Assembly (NCBI GenBank): GCA_977006965.1
Contig: OZ345362.1
Coordinates: 992,001 to 1,056,000, forward strand
Reading direction: 5' to 3'
DNA from: Phymatolithon calcareum
Taxonomy: Eukaryota; Rhodophyta; Florideophyceae; Hapalidiales
Length of the DNA stretch: 64,000 bases
The notes beneath the pieces are model-generated. The model had not been told where the DNA came from and searched no databases. It worked only from the letters and a program-made list of their open reading frames with translations. A program made the position numbers and the translations under genes. This document shows positions 53,768-64,000 of this stretch, in pieces (positions within the stretch are counted from its first letter, which is position 1; every line of letters starts with the position of its first letter).

Positions 53768-55403
53768 CTACGAAACGGCTTAACTAGGGTACAACAGCAG
53801 AAAAACGTTAAAATAGATATTTCAAATACCCGGTACATGTTGGATGAGCGTGGTCGCCTTGAGGACACCTTAAGTTGGGGTCCAAATGCCTCCGTTCTAC
53901 GAAAGGGCATATATACCGCCGTTATATCTGTGTAGTCACGCTGCATATTGGTCTTTCGCTTCGAGCTCAGTACCCACGTCGCAACTCTCGTTGGGCCATC
54001 AAGATCATGACCCGCAAGCCTTCAAGAGTGGCTTTTCTGCTTCCGCTAGAACAAATACAGAAGTATTGGTCTCCATTCAGTTAAGGAGGGTGGAAGGGGT
54101 TCCTGTTTCTAGTTCTACTGCTTGGATCGTACACCTGCTCGTCCATTCGACCGCACAGAACTTAAAGCTTTCGACACTCAATCTGTCCTACGCGTATGCT
54201 CAATTCTGCACGCAAACAAGCTCGGCGAAGTATCACGCCTCGCACCACAACCTTCCCCTTTGCTTTATCTGTTCGTATATACTGCCAAGCCAAGATCGCC
54301 GCCTAACGAAAACACAGAAACTGTTCTTCTTTTCCTACTCCACTTCTCGCAGTTCTTCATTACTCGTCTCTATGACGCCTATGCACGAACATCGAGCTGT
54401 CCATCCCGATTGGTATAGTCTCACCTACGTGCTTGATCTTGAGATCTGCTTGCGATCCTGTAAGCTTAAGGAGTGTACTCCAAGGGTCTGAGCCTCGCTG
54501 CTCTAATTCACTCACGGCCACTTTCTTCAGCTCTCCTTGTCCTGCACGGTGTAGACTTTCCCTCTTGTCCAATCACCACGCCCGCTTGTGTCCCCAAAAG
54601 GCTGTGGCAGGTTCTCTGATTGTGGACGTTCCGTCTACAACGATTTCCTCCCTCTTTCTTTCGTTCGCAGTGTCACCCGCCGTTTTTTTGCTTCAACGTT
54701 CGGTCATCTCTGACCACTGTCTCGCCCTATTGTGTCAGGTGCTGTACCCTTGTTTCGAGCAAGAGGTTTCTGTCCGCCGTTCCTCAATCAGCACTTGTGA
54801 TGAGTTTCAGTTTACTCTAACATTCGGATGATGCGCGCAGGACAAAAGGCAAAGAATGTATCTGATGTCCTTGACGCTACGACGATCTATGCTTTATGAC
54901 ATTCCATGAGGATTCCTAAAGCAGATGGTGGACTATGGCAATGATATAGTTTCTAGCGTTTATCAGGATGAAAATTAGTGAGCGCACCGCAAAAGATGGC
55001 ATTGTGCGCGGCAAAAGTATGTCGTGATAGATTCATCTGATAATCGCATGTTAGTGGGAAAGACCATGAAAGTCACCAAGTACGGATTGACAAAATCGTA
55101 CAGTTGTAGACACTTGTCAGAGACTTAATGCGTTAGACGACTAGAAGTGATTAACCTGAGATTGAAAATCAAATATGCGCAAAACATTGTACATTTTCAT
55201 CTCCAAATCCCTTAATAAACGAAAGGCAGTGGATTGCAGACAGGATGATTTCGTGACGCTCAAAGCGATCCATCAACCAACATAGTCTCGTTCTACTTAT
55301 ATAATACAAAACGGAAAACAAAACTGCAGCAAGAATCTGCAGTGATGCCTGTATCGCCGCCATGATCTAATATTCTAAGACGTCATTTCTTAGAAAACTC
55401 TAA
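53768..55403. other. No secure gene; one possible minus-strand coding stretch
   Basis: On the minus strand, 54672-54360 is open apart from one TGA (54573-54575) and reads ...VVDGTSTIREPATAFWGHKR then LDKRESLHRAGQGELKKVAV and SDPWSTLLKLTGSQADLKIK. The composition looks protein-like, but no family is recognised. The overlapping plus-strand frames (53886-54491, 54433-54831) are Ser-rich and look like noise. Confidence 0.25.
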
Positions 55404-55446
55404 GGTTACTATGGTTTCATTTCTTAGAAATGGAATCATAGCAACC
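55404..55446. repeat. 43-nt imperfect palindrome
   Basis: GGTTACTATGGTTTCATTTCT-T-AGAAATGGAATCATAGCAACC: 21-bp arms with three mismatches, about 70 bp outside the left end of the hAT element. Confidence 0.75.
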
Positions 55447-55512
55447 TTCTCTTCCTGAAATGTCAGCGAGGATGAAGTCGCTTACAGTGCATTTCCCAAC
55501 TGTAGCCAGGTA

Positions 55513-57918
55513 TAGTACCAATATTATTGTTATTTATTCGGGCACATGATGCAATAGCAATTGCAATACCAATAATGCAAGGTTGAAGGCAATAGGAATC
55601 GCAATATCTGACCATTCTTCCAATATCTGTTGCAATAACAGAATCTAATTCAGGTCTTCCTGCGTCATGTCTTCACTCACGCGTTGGATCACTCTTGCGT
55701 TCCGGGCAGTGTTCATCGCCACGGAGACCGACTGCTGGTCCCAGTAACCTTTGTTCTCTTTAAGAAACAGCAGGGCTTCTAGTAATAACGGTGTCATCCT
55801 CTTGCGATTGTCTGTCAAAACATTCTTGACAACCGGCCAAAGCCTCTCCACCTCGGTAGTTGATCCAAGAATAAAGTCGCAATTTATATAAGTCTGATGG
55901 ACCTCGGCACGCTTGCGCTTTTTTACGGCAATTCTTTCCGCCATCGACAGCCGGCCTCCTTCCGATCCGCGGATGGAGCTTGTTATACCGTCATCGTGTT
56001 CCTGTTTGAGCTTCTTGCATGCATCCTTCTCTTCACTTGTCATATTATCGGACTCACTGCGCTGTATCTTAACAACTCCCGACTCGAATGCTGGGTCACA
56101 CACAATTGATGCACGTGATGCAATGTAGTGTTTTCCAAGCTGAGATCGGTATAATGGTGAGTTGACATTGTACTTGCACTGCTCGACTGCTGAAATCAAC
56201 TCATCAAGAGCAAAGCGACAGTCCGACAACGAAGCACAGCGCTTCTGTAGTTCTACAGTTACCTGGTTGATTTGCTTAAACTGACTTGTGTAGAGCATAG
56301 ATCTGTTGCGGAATTTCTCCCTCTCGTCCATAGCTATCGTTGCTCCTTCCGCCTTTGCTGCGTCGATTAACTGCTCGCGTATGCGGCTGAAGCGCTTGAG
56401 CATATGATACTTTCCGGACCAGCGCATCTCATTATGCATAACTGGAGCCAATTCAGTAAGGTTGCGTAGTATTGCTCGGTTCTTCAGTTTTTTGCAGTTC
56501 TTCATCCTTGCATGCACTGAGTCTATCGCTGCTTGGAGTCTATCGTCACCGACAACCATCTGTTCACCTCTAGGTTGAGCTTATGACTAGCACAGCTAAC
56601 ATGAGCGATTTCCATAAGCCTGGCGATTGACTAATTGACATTGCAGTTGTCGGCAACCTGACAAACTGCCCAGGTATGCACGTTGACCCCGAACACATCG
56701 AACACGTCTTCTAGTTGACGCGCGTGAGCGTGTGCGTTGAACGTAGTGGTTTCAAGATCCGACATGCCTTCTTGAACATCATCATCTTCTACTTTCGCAA
56801 TAGGACTCACTGACAGAAGCACAATAGCGAGCTCTTCAATCTCGCGCGCGGTGCCTCTTTCCAGCATCTTCACACGTCTCATGAACAATCCGTATACACC
56901 CAAGTAATGTGTCCCATTGGCGGTCCAGCCATCGTGCATAATGGCTCCTTTGCTATCAGAAATATCGTCTCTGATTCGCAGTTCGACGAGCTCAACGAGC
57001 TTGAATAGTGTCTCTTTGAATATCCGAGTTGAGAACTTCTCACGGAAATACGAAAACTTGCGATATTCTTCGCTTTGAACATGTGACACCGGCAATGACA
57101 TGTAGACGACAAGTCTAATGTACCCGTACATGGCCTTTTCCTTGTCAGTGGCGGGAAATGTCATTGGTGAGTGAGTGGCGATAAACGAGCTTGCTTGGCG
57201 GCGGCGTAGACTGGCCAGCGCATCTCTGTAGACCTGAAAAGGTGATCTTCGCTTCCTCCAGATATGCAACTCTTCAGGTGGCTGTATGGGTTAGTATACC
57301 CCTTTCCTTTTTCAAAAGCGATTTCACCATTGTCTCGGCAGTCAGCACATTTCGGGCAGAGAAGGATGTTAAAAGGCACCTTATAGCGTGTTATTCCGGT
57401 TCTGCGAGACTGCACATCGCGTTCTTCTTCACGTAGCTTCTGCCTTAGCACCGCAACAACGTCTTTGGGGCCTGGTTTGCGTCCGTTGCTTGACATTCTG
57501 GACGTCGTGTTTCGGCAGAGCAATTCGCAGGAGTGTGAAGTCCAAGAGATCGCGTGAGCAAGACAGCATTCAGGAGCAATTTCCGAGTCAATACCGGTCG
57601 ACATGTCTGTAATTATCGAGAGGCATCGATAACAGAGCAGAATTCCTGACAGCAATTGGATGCCGCAGATTCGGGTGGCAATACGTAAACTGTGTGGGGA
57701 GCTTCTATAACCCTTTTCCCTAGATTTCCCTTACAGATCCTGTACCGCAGCGCTGTAGGACGATCTTGCCAGCGCTGAGGAGGGCAAGGGTGTACCTTGA
57801 TTTTCGATCATATGCCATTACTTTTTGCAATAATTATTGCAATAAGTACCTCTCCGGGCAATTAAGGCTTTATTGCATTATATTGCAATAAATTGCAATA
57901 AAAATAATATTGGTACCA
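55513..57918 (-). mobile_element. hAT DNA transposon, decayed, 2.4 kb
   Basis: Inverted ends TAGTACCAATATTATT (55513-55528) and AATAATATTGGTACCA (57903-57918) bracket a minus-strand hAT transposase. Both subterminal regions are rich in TTGCAATA motifs. No clean 8-bp TSD is seen at these edges. Confidence 0.75.
55645..57496 (-). pseudogene. hAT-family transposase with frameshifts and a stop
   Basis: From ATG 57494-57496. A BED-like zinc finger LLCPKCADC ... NPYSHLKSCI is followed by AIMHDGWTANGTHYLGVYGL (RNase H-like fold, first Asp) and CQVADNC (second Asp region). ARLMEIAHVSCASHKLNLEV and MHNEMRWSGKYHMLKRF follow, then the hAT dimerisation block VERLWPVVKNVLTDNRKRMT with PLLLEALLFLKEN. There is a frameshift between about 57269 and 57161, a TAG at 56631-56633 and a frameshift near 56560. 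The intact enzyme would cut and paste the element; this copy cannot. Confidence 0.85.
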
Positions 57919-58252
57919 AGCGTGACTGTAGCAGAGGTGCACAGCAGTTCCAAGCACCTAGTACGACTTTTATTCTTTCCAGTCCGTCTTGTGCCACATT
58001 CCCAACTCTTCTGGCGTCAGAGGCATCTGGGACCATCAATTGTTAGCGAGAAGAGAAGTTTGACGATCCCTAAGACACGTTTCTCTTCAGTGTTAATTAG
58101 CGAACTTACTATCGTTATCGCTTCCGTCGATTGCTACTATCACACGGTCATAGCAGACATGGCGGTGCATGTGGCACCGCTTTCAAGACCCTTCGGGATG
58201 CGTTGAAGTGTCTGGCCATCTCACCAAACATCAAGAGGACAACGAGGTGTAT
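57919..58252. other. No gene recognised
   Basis: One 98-codon plus frame (57910-58206) without motifs. Confidence 0.3.
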
Positions 58253-59287
58253 GTATGTAAACTGCTTTCTCGATGGGGCTCGCAAGGCAGTGCTTTACTG
58301 CTGAGTTATCTTTTACTTAGATTACGGCAGAACAAACAAGGTGAGTATTTTCTGGCGTCAGTGGCGTCAATTCTCCGATCAATCGATTACAGTTGAAATA
58401 TTGGACTATCCCTAGTTGAAGCGTTATTGGCGAACGCTAAAGTTGCTTCTGATTCTGGCAACCGAATTCCCAACTTGACCGATAACATTCGTGTTGTCAG
58501 AGGGACCATCTTGAGAATTTTTCAAAGTCGCGGCATAGAGCCAGTCAAAATTGTGTTGACATTCATTGTCCTCATGACCAGTCATTATTTTGTAGACTGT
58601 GCACGAGGACACGGCATAAGTTGGACTGGCTGATGCCATGTGCAGCGTTGATTTACAAACTTTGGATCCAACAGTTTTCAGACGCTTTTGAGCAAAAGCT
58701 TGAACAACGATTCCACAAGAGTTCTAGGCAAGTTCCTCACAAAAGTTTGGTTGAAAAGCAATTCCACTTCCGAAAACTAGAATCCGTTATGCTAAAAGAA
58801 ATCGTATGGATGCACACAGCCAGCCACTACGACCTATGTCTCGTCCTCATTACCAGTCAAAATATTCATGACTAAAACATTGGACTTTTAGCAGACTGCT
58901 AGGACGGACGCAAAATCCGTATTCTCTAGACGCCCACTAAGCCCTGCAAAAGAACTGAGGGGAGACAGTCTTTAACCACAACTCATGCTTCTCAAAAGTC
59001 CGATGCCTCGCCTCCTCAATGAGAGGCTGGAAGTGCTGGCTTTTACAACCTTTTACAATACCCTAATTCTATCAATTATCTTATCCACGCCATCCAGCCT
59101 TGTGTCCTGATTGCGTCAGTAAATGCCATGCAGGGAGAGACCCATTGAGATACTCAAATTTTCTGAACAATGAGAACTTGCTCGAGGGTATGTTCGGACG
59201 TTAAACTAACGTTCTCCGCAATAGAGAAAGAAAGAAAATTATTTTACAGTGTCCCGATAAACCTCAATTTTTGCTGTACTGTACGAG
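58253..59287 (+). repeat. Dispersed repeat, copy 2 (partner at 12994-13387)
   Basis: Its ends match the 13-kb copy. The interior (58328-58959) is unique in the window, with two short plus frames (58427-58875) of no recognised family. A family F LINE end lies just before the right part. Confidence 0.5.
58960..59237 (+). mobile_element. LINE 3' end, family F
   Basis: The plus strand reads RDPLRYSNFLNNENLLEGMFGR and a stop near 59203. The tail CTCCGCAATAGAGAAAGAAAGAAAA follows. The FLNNE ending is shared with 49060-49104. Confidence 0.6.
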
Positions 59288-59465
59288 GGTTAAAAAACAA
59301 CGCGGGCTATACACAATTTGAGTCAAATCAAAACGTTTCACACCTGTAGAGGGCATGGTGACGACAGGTTATAGTTCTATTTTTGAACTTGGAGTTCGAA
59401 TACATATATGAATCGCAATTACGACGCTCTTCTAAACATATACTCCGCCGGTTAGATATCTATGC

Positions 59466-61439
59466 TCAGCCCACACGCCGACGTTTGTCGGTAACGATTG
59501 AGCATTTTTCCAATTTTTCCGATTCAAAGTCACTCTCCTTAAACCTGATACTGCCGCCACTTGAGACATACACTTCTCTTAATTTGTCACCCTTGCGCGG
59601 CATCCAATACGCTTTTCCGTTCTCCCTGTCATAATAGAACCGGGTGTCGCTAATCACGTCGAACGGAATCAACGCGCAGACATTGTAGCCCTCATTGCCG
59701 CTACTAGTAGGACAGTAACAATTCGTTGGAGACTCGCCACTGGCGAGAATGTTTCCGCGCCAGATATGGTTCAGAAGCCACCGCGAAGCCCCTATTCCGA
59801 ACGCCCCACGGAGAACCTCGGAAACAAGCCCCGCATCGTACTCCTCCTTCTCCTCCCATTTCATATTGATGCCATTCCCGAGAACTTGAATTCCTGTCAA
59901 TTGCTGCAGCCGTCTTTTCAGAAGGGAAGCCTTCGCGCGCTTCACCGTCTTCACGATGAGCTTTCCATTCCGCAATCGAATATCCCATCTTTCCTCGTTC
60001 ACAGTTGCTGATATGCTCATGGGCACTTTTTCTCCAAGCCACGACATCTTGGATGGTGGGATGAGCCACAGCTTACCCAATTCAACACGCTCTGTCAGTA
60101 TAGAGGTCAGATCATCGTCCACGGACATACTCATGTTCTGCAGCATTTGGGTGAAGCTTATGCCTTCCGCCACAAGCTCTTCTTCGCGCGCCCGCAAAAG
60201 ACATGCAACGTCATCGGTTAAAGAGTACACACTTGCTTTTGCCCCACAAAGGAGGTCGCCAGTTCTTTTGAAATCCGCAAACGCTGTCTGGGCTTCTTCG
60301 AAGGACACAGTCCTGCGTTTTTGTCCATTATCCGGGTTACGAATACCACTCTCATGCACATAATCTCCAACAATTATCGTGTCCTGGGATTTTTCGCTGC
60401 ATGATTCGTGAAGGCCTTTTCGTGAACTTCCAGGGACTGCCTGACTACCTTCATTCTCAGGCGTATTAGAACCAATTTTGATTGCATGAGATTCAGTTTC
60501 AGAGCTTGGAATGTTCATCCCTGGCCTTAGGCTTTTGCTTCCGAGGTCACAAGAGCATAAAAATTCAACAATTTTCATTTCGTCATCCACCACTGTACCC
60601 TCAAGTACCCCGCAGAGCCGTAGAACTTGAAACTCCAGTTCGACCATTTCGGGACTTGCGAGGGCAAGAATCTCATCAGCCTGAGCCACGAGAACATCGA
60701 ATGCCTCGTTGTTTTCCGCGAGGGAGGCCGTGACATCTTTGCCCATCCTAAGTACCATTTCAGTGTACACCATCGCCTTCACCAGTCGAATGTCGGAGAA
60801 GCCCGCATGGAACGCGACCACCGCCAATACCTCCCATGGAACATACCTCACGTCCTCTAGGTTCTCGCATCCGGAGATCTCCAAGACTGGAACACGGCGG
60901 ACGAAAATCTGCGCGAATGTCTCACCCCCAAAAAGATTGAGAGCTTCCAAGGGAAAGCAGAGCTTTTCTGGTACGACGCTGCAGAGAGTGAATGTTTCTG
61001 CAATCGCATACGCACGATGCAGGACCTCAACAATACCATTCGTGATGTTCAAATCAGGAATAGAGCAGCAGGAATCAAAACTCGGTTTTGCATTTACAAT
61101 GATTGCCGAGACTAGTGCAATTGCTGCGACTGCGTTCGCTTGGATTTCGCCCGAAACTTGGTACCATTGTCGTCGGTACAGGTCGGTCGTCTCTGTCCTT
61201 TCGATACTGGCTGCGACTTGAAGACTCTTTCCAGAATCTCGCAGGTCCCTTGAATCCGGTTCCCATGCGTCACCAGTCAATGCTATGGCCTTTCCCTTAT
61301 GACCAATGATATAAGTGTCAGTACGCTCACGGGACAACCAGTCCACGACACAATCGCTGAAGCGAACACTGTCGTAAAGATCATCAAAGTCCTCGGAAAG
61401 AAAAACGTCGATGCTTACGGGGGCCTTTTCGGAAGCCAT
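59466..61439 (-). CDS. Unknown 657-aa protein, parent of nearby pseudogene fragments
   Basis: An intronless frame from ATG 61437-61439 (MASEKAPVSIDVFLSEDFDD) to TGA 59466. I do not recognise a family. Visible features are an acidic N-terminus and CVVDWLSRERTDTYIIGHKG (about 37-56). A hydrophobic helix, IQANAVAAIALVSAIIVNA, lies near 120. A Ser/Glu-rich, probably disordered stret ch is near 330-400. A basic segment KRAKASLLKRRLQQL lies near 535. The conserved C-terminus has DTRFYYDRENGKAYWMPRKG with a CSIVTDKRRRVG end. The C-terminal part recurs on the other strand at 61905-62185 and the 5' part at 51671-52362, so this is a duplicating family. Its open frame suggests it is under selection. Cell location and role are unknown. 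Confidence 0.7.
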   Translation of the reverse strand: MASEKAPVSIDVFLSEDFDDLYDSVRFSDCVVDWLSRERTDTYIIGHKGKAIALTGDAWEPDSRDLRDSGKSLQVAASIERTETTDLYRRQWYQVSGEIQANAVAAIALVSAIIVNAKPSFDSCCSIPDLNITNGIVEVLHRAYAIAETFTLCSVVPEKLCFPLEALNLFGGETFAQIFVRRVPVLEISGCENLEDVRYVPWEVLAVVAFHAGFSDIRLVKAMVYTEMVLRMGKDVTASLAENNEAFDVLVAQADEILALASPEMVELEFQVLRLCGVLEGTVVDDEMKIVEFLCSCDLGSKSLRPGMNIPSSETESHAIKIGSNTPENEGSQAVPGSSRKGLHESCSEKSQDTIIVGDYVHESGIRNPDNGQKRRTVSFEEAQTAFADFKRTGDLLCGAKASVYSLTDDVACLLRAREEELVAEGISFTQMLQNMSMSVDDDLTSILTERVELGKLWLIPPSKMSWLGEKVPMSISATVNEERWDIRLRNGKLIVKTVKRAKASLLKRRLQQLTGIQVLGNGINMKWEEKEEYDAGLVSEVLRGAFGIGASRWLLNHIWRGNILASGESPTNCYCPTSSGNEGYNVCALIPFDVISDTRFYYDRENGKAYWMPRKGDKLREVYVSSGGSIRFKESDFESEKLEKCSIVTDKRRRVG

Positions 61440-61523
61440 CAGAGGGCTAGCTAAGAGCGAAGGGCCAGCTTGGGAATAACGAAAGGTGCGGAGGGAATGC
61501 TGCCAGCGATTCGAAGAGAGCAA

Positions 61524-61904
61524 ATGGATAGAAGAGGTACGACAATGCTTGTTGTTCGCATCCGGTACATTGCGAACATGTCGCTACACATTGGAGCTGT
61601 TCATTCATGCGGTAAAGTTTAGAGCATCGTCCTTGCTGAAGGGCTGTCAATCAGTTTCGACGGCGGCACGGACAACGGTGCCGATCATGGCGACAAGTTT
61701 CATCAGTGGGAAAACTGGGTATCATATTCAGCTTCTGCGTCCAGAAAGTGCCCCTTCAGAACTTCAACCAATAAGCGCTCACTGTTTACAGAGCGCTAAG
61801 CACCTGGCAGTGTCTATGCAGCTCCAACTGTCTTGGACTTCGTGTTCGGACTACTGTACACGTACAGTAGTACTTCGTGTCCTCTACACGAGGGATTGCG
61901 TGTA
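61524..61904. other. Upstream region of the 657-aa gene
   Basis: The part up to 61757 is the promoter-side sequence that was copied to 52130-52362. The remainder includes ACTGTACACGTACAGT (about 61852-61867), a 16-bp perfect palindrome. Confidence 0.5.
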
Positions 61905-62185
61905 CTACGTAGAGGTATTGAGGGCTACAATGTGTGTGCATTGATACCCGGTTCTACTATGACAGGGAGGCTGGGAAGCTGTACTGGATGCTGCGCAGGG
62001 GCGACAAATTGAGAGAATTGTCGGTCTCCAGTGGCGGCAAAAACCGGTTTACAGAGTGTGACTTTGTATCGGAAAATTTGAAAAAATGCTCAATCGTACT
62101 TAACATGTACTTGCGCGTGGGCTGCTGGCGGAGCCTGCGGTACGTCGAGCACCGATTAAAACTGCGAACTAGAATTGAGCTGTAA
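61905..62185 (+). pseudogene. Inverted fragment of the 657-aa gene family (C-terminal end)
   Basis: Reads EGYNVCALIPG, then in another frame TRFYYDREAGKLYWMLRRGD, KLRELSVSSGG and CDFVSENLKKCSIV. It matches the last about 75 residues of the 657-aa protein at roughly 65% identity. It is truncated at its 5' side with a frame change near 61950, and lies head-to-head with the parent. Confidence 0.85.
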
Positions 62186-62373
62186 CTTACCTTTTGTCAT
62201 CATATCGCCTTTCAACTCATCAATAGATAGGACCGAATAGGACTACATCGAAACCTCTTCTCTTCCAAAGAAAGGCGAATGAAACTTTCCACTCACTTCG
62301 GCAACGAACACATTGTCCTAGTCATGCCGCACACACCAAACTACACTACATGTACAGTACTGCATTCACATGG

Positions 62374-64000
62374 TCACTTTGAAACAGCGCCATACTGCCC
62401 GTCTTGAGTTGCAGCGAAGGAAGCACCACCGTCATCCTCTCTCCCAGCATTGGACATGCGCTCCAAAAGGGGAGACCCATCTCCTCTGGACACTTGAAGA
62501 ACACTATTTTCGAGCCTGCGGTTTGAATTCCAAAAACCGATTGCCCCTCGGATTGAATTCATACCTGTGGTCAACATATTCGGTCGGTCGCTACGCTGGC
62601 TGAGTCGTTCGCTGCGTATACGATGCTCATCGTCCGTGAGACAGAGCACAGTGAGCAATGTACTTGTAACAACTGCTGAACATCCGGAGCCTGCGATGAC
62701 ATACATGATCACAAGCTGATAGCGTGCTGCCAGACCAGGCGATGTACCACCGATGATTTGACCAGTCATCATGCCTGTTGTCGACAAAGAAAAGAAACTT
62801 GAGATAGTACTTAAGAAAATTATTTCATTTCAAAAAGTTATACAAAATACATACCTGGAATAGAAACCAGACCCGTCACGCTCATCATGTTGAGAATTGG
62901 CGTTAGCCCGAGCACAACAGACGCCTTAACGACCGCGCGAGTCGCTTCCCATCGCGTGGCACCTAACGCAAGCAACGCCTCAATCCCATCCTTCCGTTCG
63001 GCAACACAAGTAACAACGTTTGAAACGCCGACGCTGATTCCCGACAAGCCATTTCCCATCACCATGCCCAGCACAGGGATGATGTACTGCGCTTCCAACC
63101 CAGTTCCCAACACGACTGGAAAAACAAAACTTGCAATCGCCACAACGCTCCCGCCGAGTGCCGTCCAGCACACCCAAAAGAGGCCCTTGTAAACGTACGG
63201 AGGACGACCTGCAGCCTCGGTGGCGGCCACAAGGATCATGAAAGCAAGGTAGGTTAGCACCACCACAGGATTGTTCCCCGCTATGATCGGCACTAGCACG
63301 AGCCCGAGACATCCAAGTTGCACAAAGCATCGCACTGCAGCGACCGCAAGCCGCCTGCTGATTCCCAGTCCAAGTCGCGCACTTACCATTGCCACACCAC
63401 CCAAAACGACCAAAAGTGTGGAAATGCGCCACCAAGGAATGTCGACCGCGCCCGCACCCCCGGACAAGGCGTTCATGGTGGACGCAGCCGTATCTCGTAT
63501 AATCACACCATACGCTAATGCGTCCGTGCGTAAAACGAGCCAAGAGAGGATTAACGTGCATATTGACCGTGCCCAATTGACAATTGCCCTCTCCCCCGAC
63601 CTGCTCGACACCCGTTTTTCCACATATTTGTGTCGGCGAGGAGTGCGTAAGCTCTCTCTCGCGAACATTGGTGGAAATTTGAGCGCACCTGAGCGATGCG
63701 CGGTCTCCACAGCGCATCCGTCCCAAACAATCGGGACTCCGCGACGCGCAGCCAGATCACAGATGCAGTTTTCGACGGCAACGGACTGCGCGCGCCCATC
63801 GAGCAGGAGCGCTTTCGGCCGCACGGCGAGAGCAACAGCAACATCGACCGCAAATGCGCGAGCGTCGCACAAGAAAAGCCAGGACGCATCGAGCACATCT
63901 TCATCAACGTCTAGATATTGCAGCGCATTAATGACGTCGGTTTGAAAGCGCATTGCGTTGCGGTTCGCGTGCACGCGCAGTGAGAGCACGCGCTGCAGCC
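62374..64000 (-). CDS. FetB/ALS3-type permease fused to a degenerate ABC-ATPase segment, 5' end beyond window
   Basis: Exons complement(62855-64000) and complement(62374-62774). The intron 62775-62854 (80 nt, GTATGT...ACAACAG) joins LVSIPG to MMTGQIIGG. The first about 125 visible residues resemble the second half of an ABC ATPase: a helix LQYLDVDEDVLD, VALAVRPKALLLDG in the Walker B position (usual LLLDEP), and a switch-like VPIVWDGC. The signature LSGGQ is not recognisable, so this half is probably inactive. About residues 140-440 form the UPF0014 permease: several membrane helices, AATEAAGRPPY..KG, IPVLGMVMGNGLSGISVG, ERKDGIEALLALGAT, and LNMMSVTGLVSIPGMMTGQIIGG. Homologues export iron (bacterial FetAB) or move UDP-glucose in aluminium tolerance (plant STAR1-ALS3) as separate subunits. 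The last about 80 residues are a polar tail. Confidence 0.85.
62775..62854 (-). other. Spliceosomal intron, 80 nt
   Basis: Minus-strand GTATGTATTTTG ... TTTCTTTTCTTTGTCGACAACAG. Removing it restores the conserved SIPGMMTGQIIGG of the permease family, which is split by a stop otherwise. Confidence 0.88.

Noticed and set aside
54360-54672. Clathrin-light-chain-like C-terminus
   Set aside because: A W...LLKL...DL pattern was tempting, but the conserved basic R-M segment is absent and a stop interrupts the frame.

Overview
The window is nuclear DNA from a eukaryote with few, short introns. Two GT-AG introns can be placed, of 64 and 80 nt, and one has a CTAAC branch site. Most host genes are intronless and lie in small clusters between long tracts of nested transposable elements. 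Gene content (single-repeat SHAQKY MYB factor, LSM6, GH18 protein, PI-PLC-X protein, FetB/ALS3-type permease) together with Ty1/copia, hAT and several LINE families would fit a red alga of the Chondrus type. That assignment is inference and no sequence here proves it.

Layout. 1-0.9 kb: a MYB transcription factor running off the left edge (minus). 0.9-14.5 kb: sparse DNA with LINE fragments, including a LINE (family A) split by a TIR DNA transposon that is itself split by another LINE (family B). 14.6-15.9 kb: a broken or spliced membrane-protein gene. 16-19.2 kb: mostly unassigned DNA with inverted and tandem repeats. 19.3-33.7 kb: a dense nest holding a second TIR transposon copy, a nearly complete two-ORF LINE (family E), and a young 6.68-kb copia element whose two 610-bp LTRs differ at about two positions. 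33.8-34.9 kb: an EF-hand gene whose start codon lies 25 bp beyond an inverted LTR fragment. 35.5-44 kb: three more LINE copies, nested, plus small repeats. 44.9-48 kb: a host cluster with a PI-PLC-X gene, a divergently transcribed RING-finger/small-GTPase-like fusion, and convergent LSM6. 48-53.5 kb: LINE fragments, a pseudogene fragment and a GH18 gene. 55.5-57.9 kb: a decayed hAT transposon. 59.5-64 kb: an unknown 657-aa gene, an inverted fragment of its 3' end, and a FetB-type permease fused to a degenerate ABC-ATPase segment, running off the right edge.

LINE family letters A-H are labels used only in this annotation. Families B, C, D, E and G share a C-terminal block (K/R-R-x-I-P ... H/Y-R-x-L-x ... 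F-G-x-F-P) where other LINEs may carry an RNase H domain. Target-site duplications (TSDs) bracket many copies and allow the order of insertion to be read.

The items most worth following up are the RING/pseudo-GTPase fusion (46161-47274), the permease/degenerate-ATPase fusion (62374-64000), the unclassified TIR transposon (7252-9896), and the EF-hand gene abutting a retroelement LTR (33630-34866).
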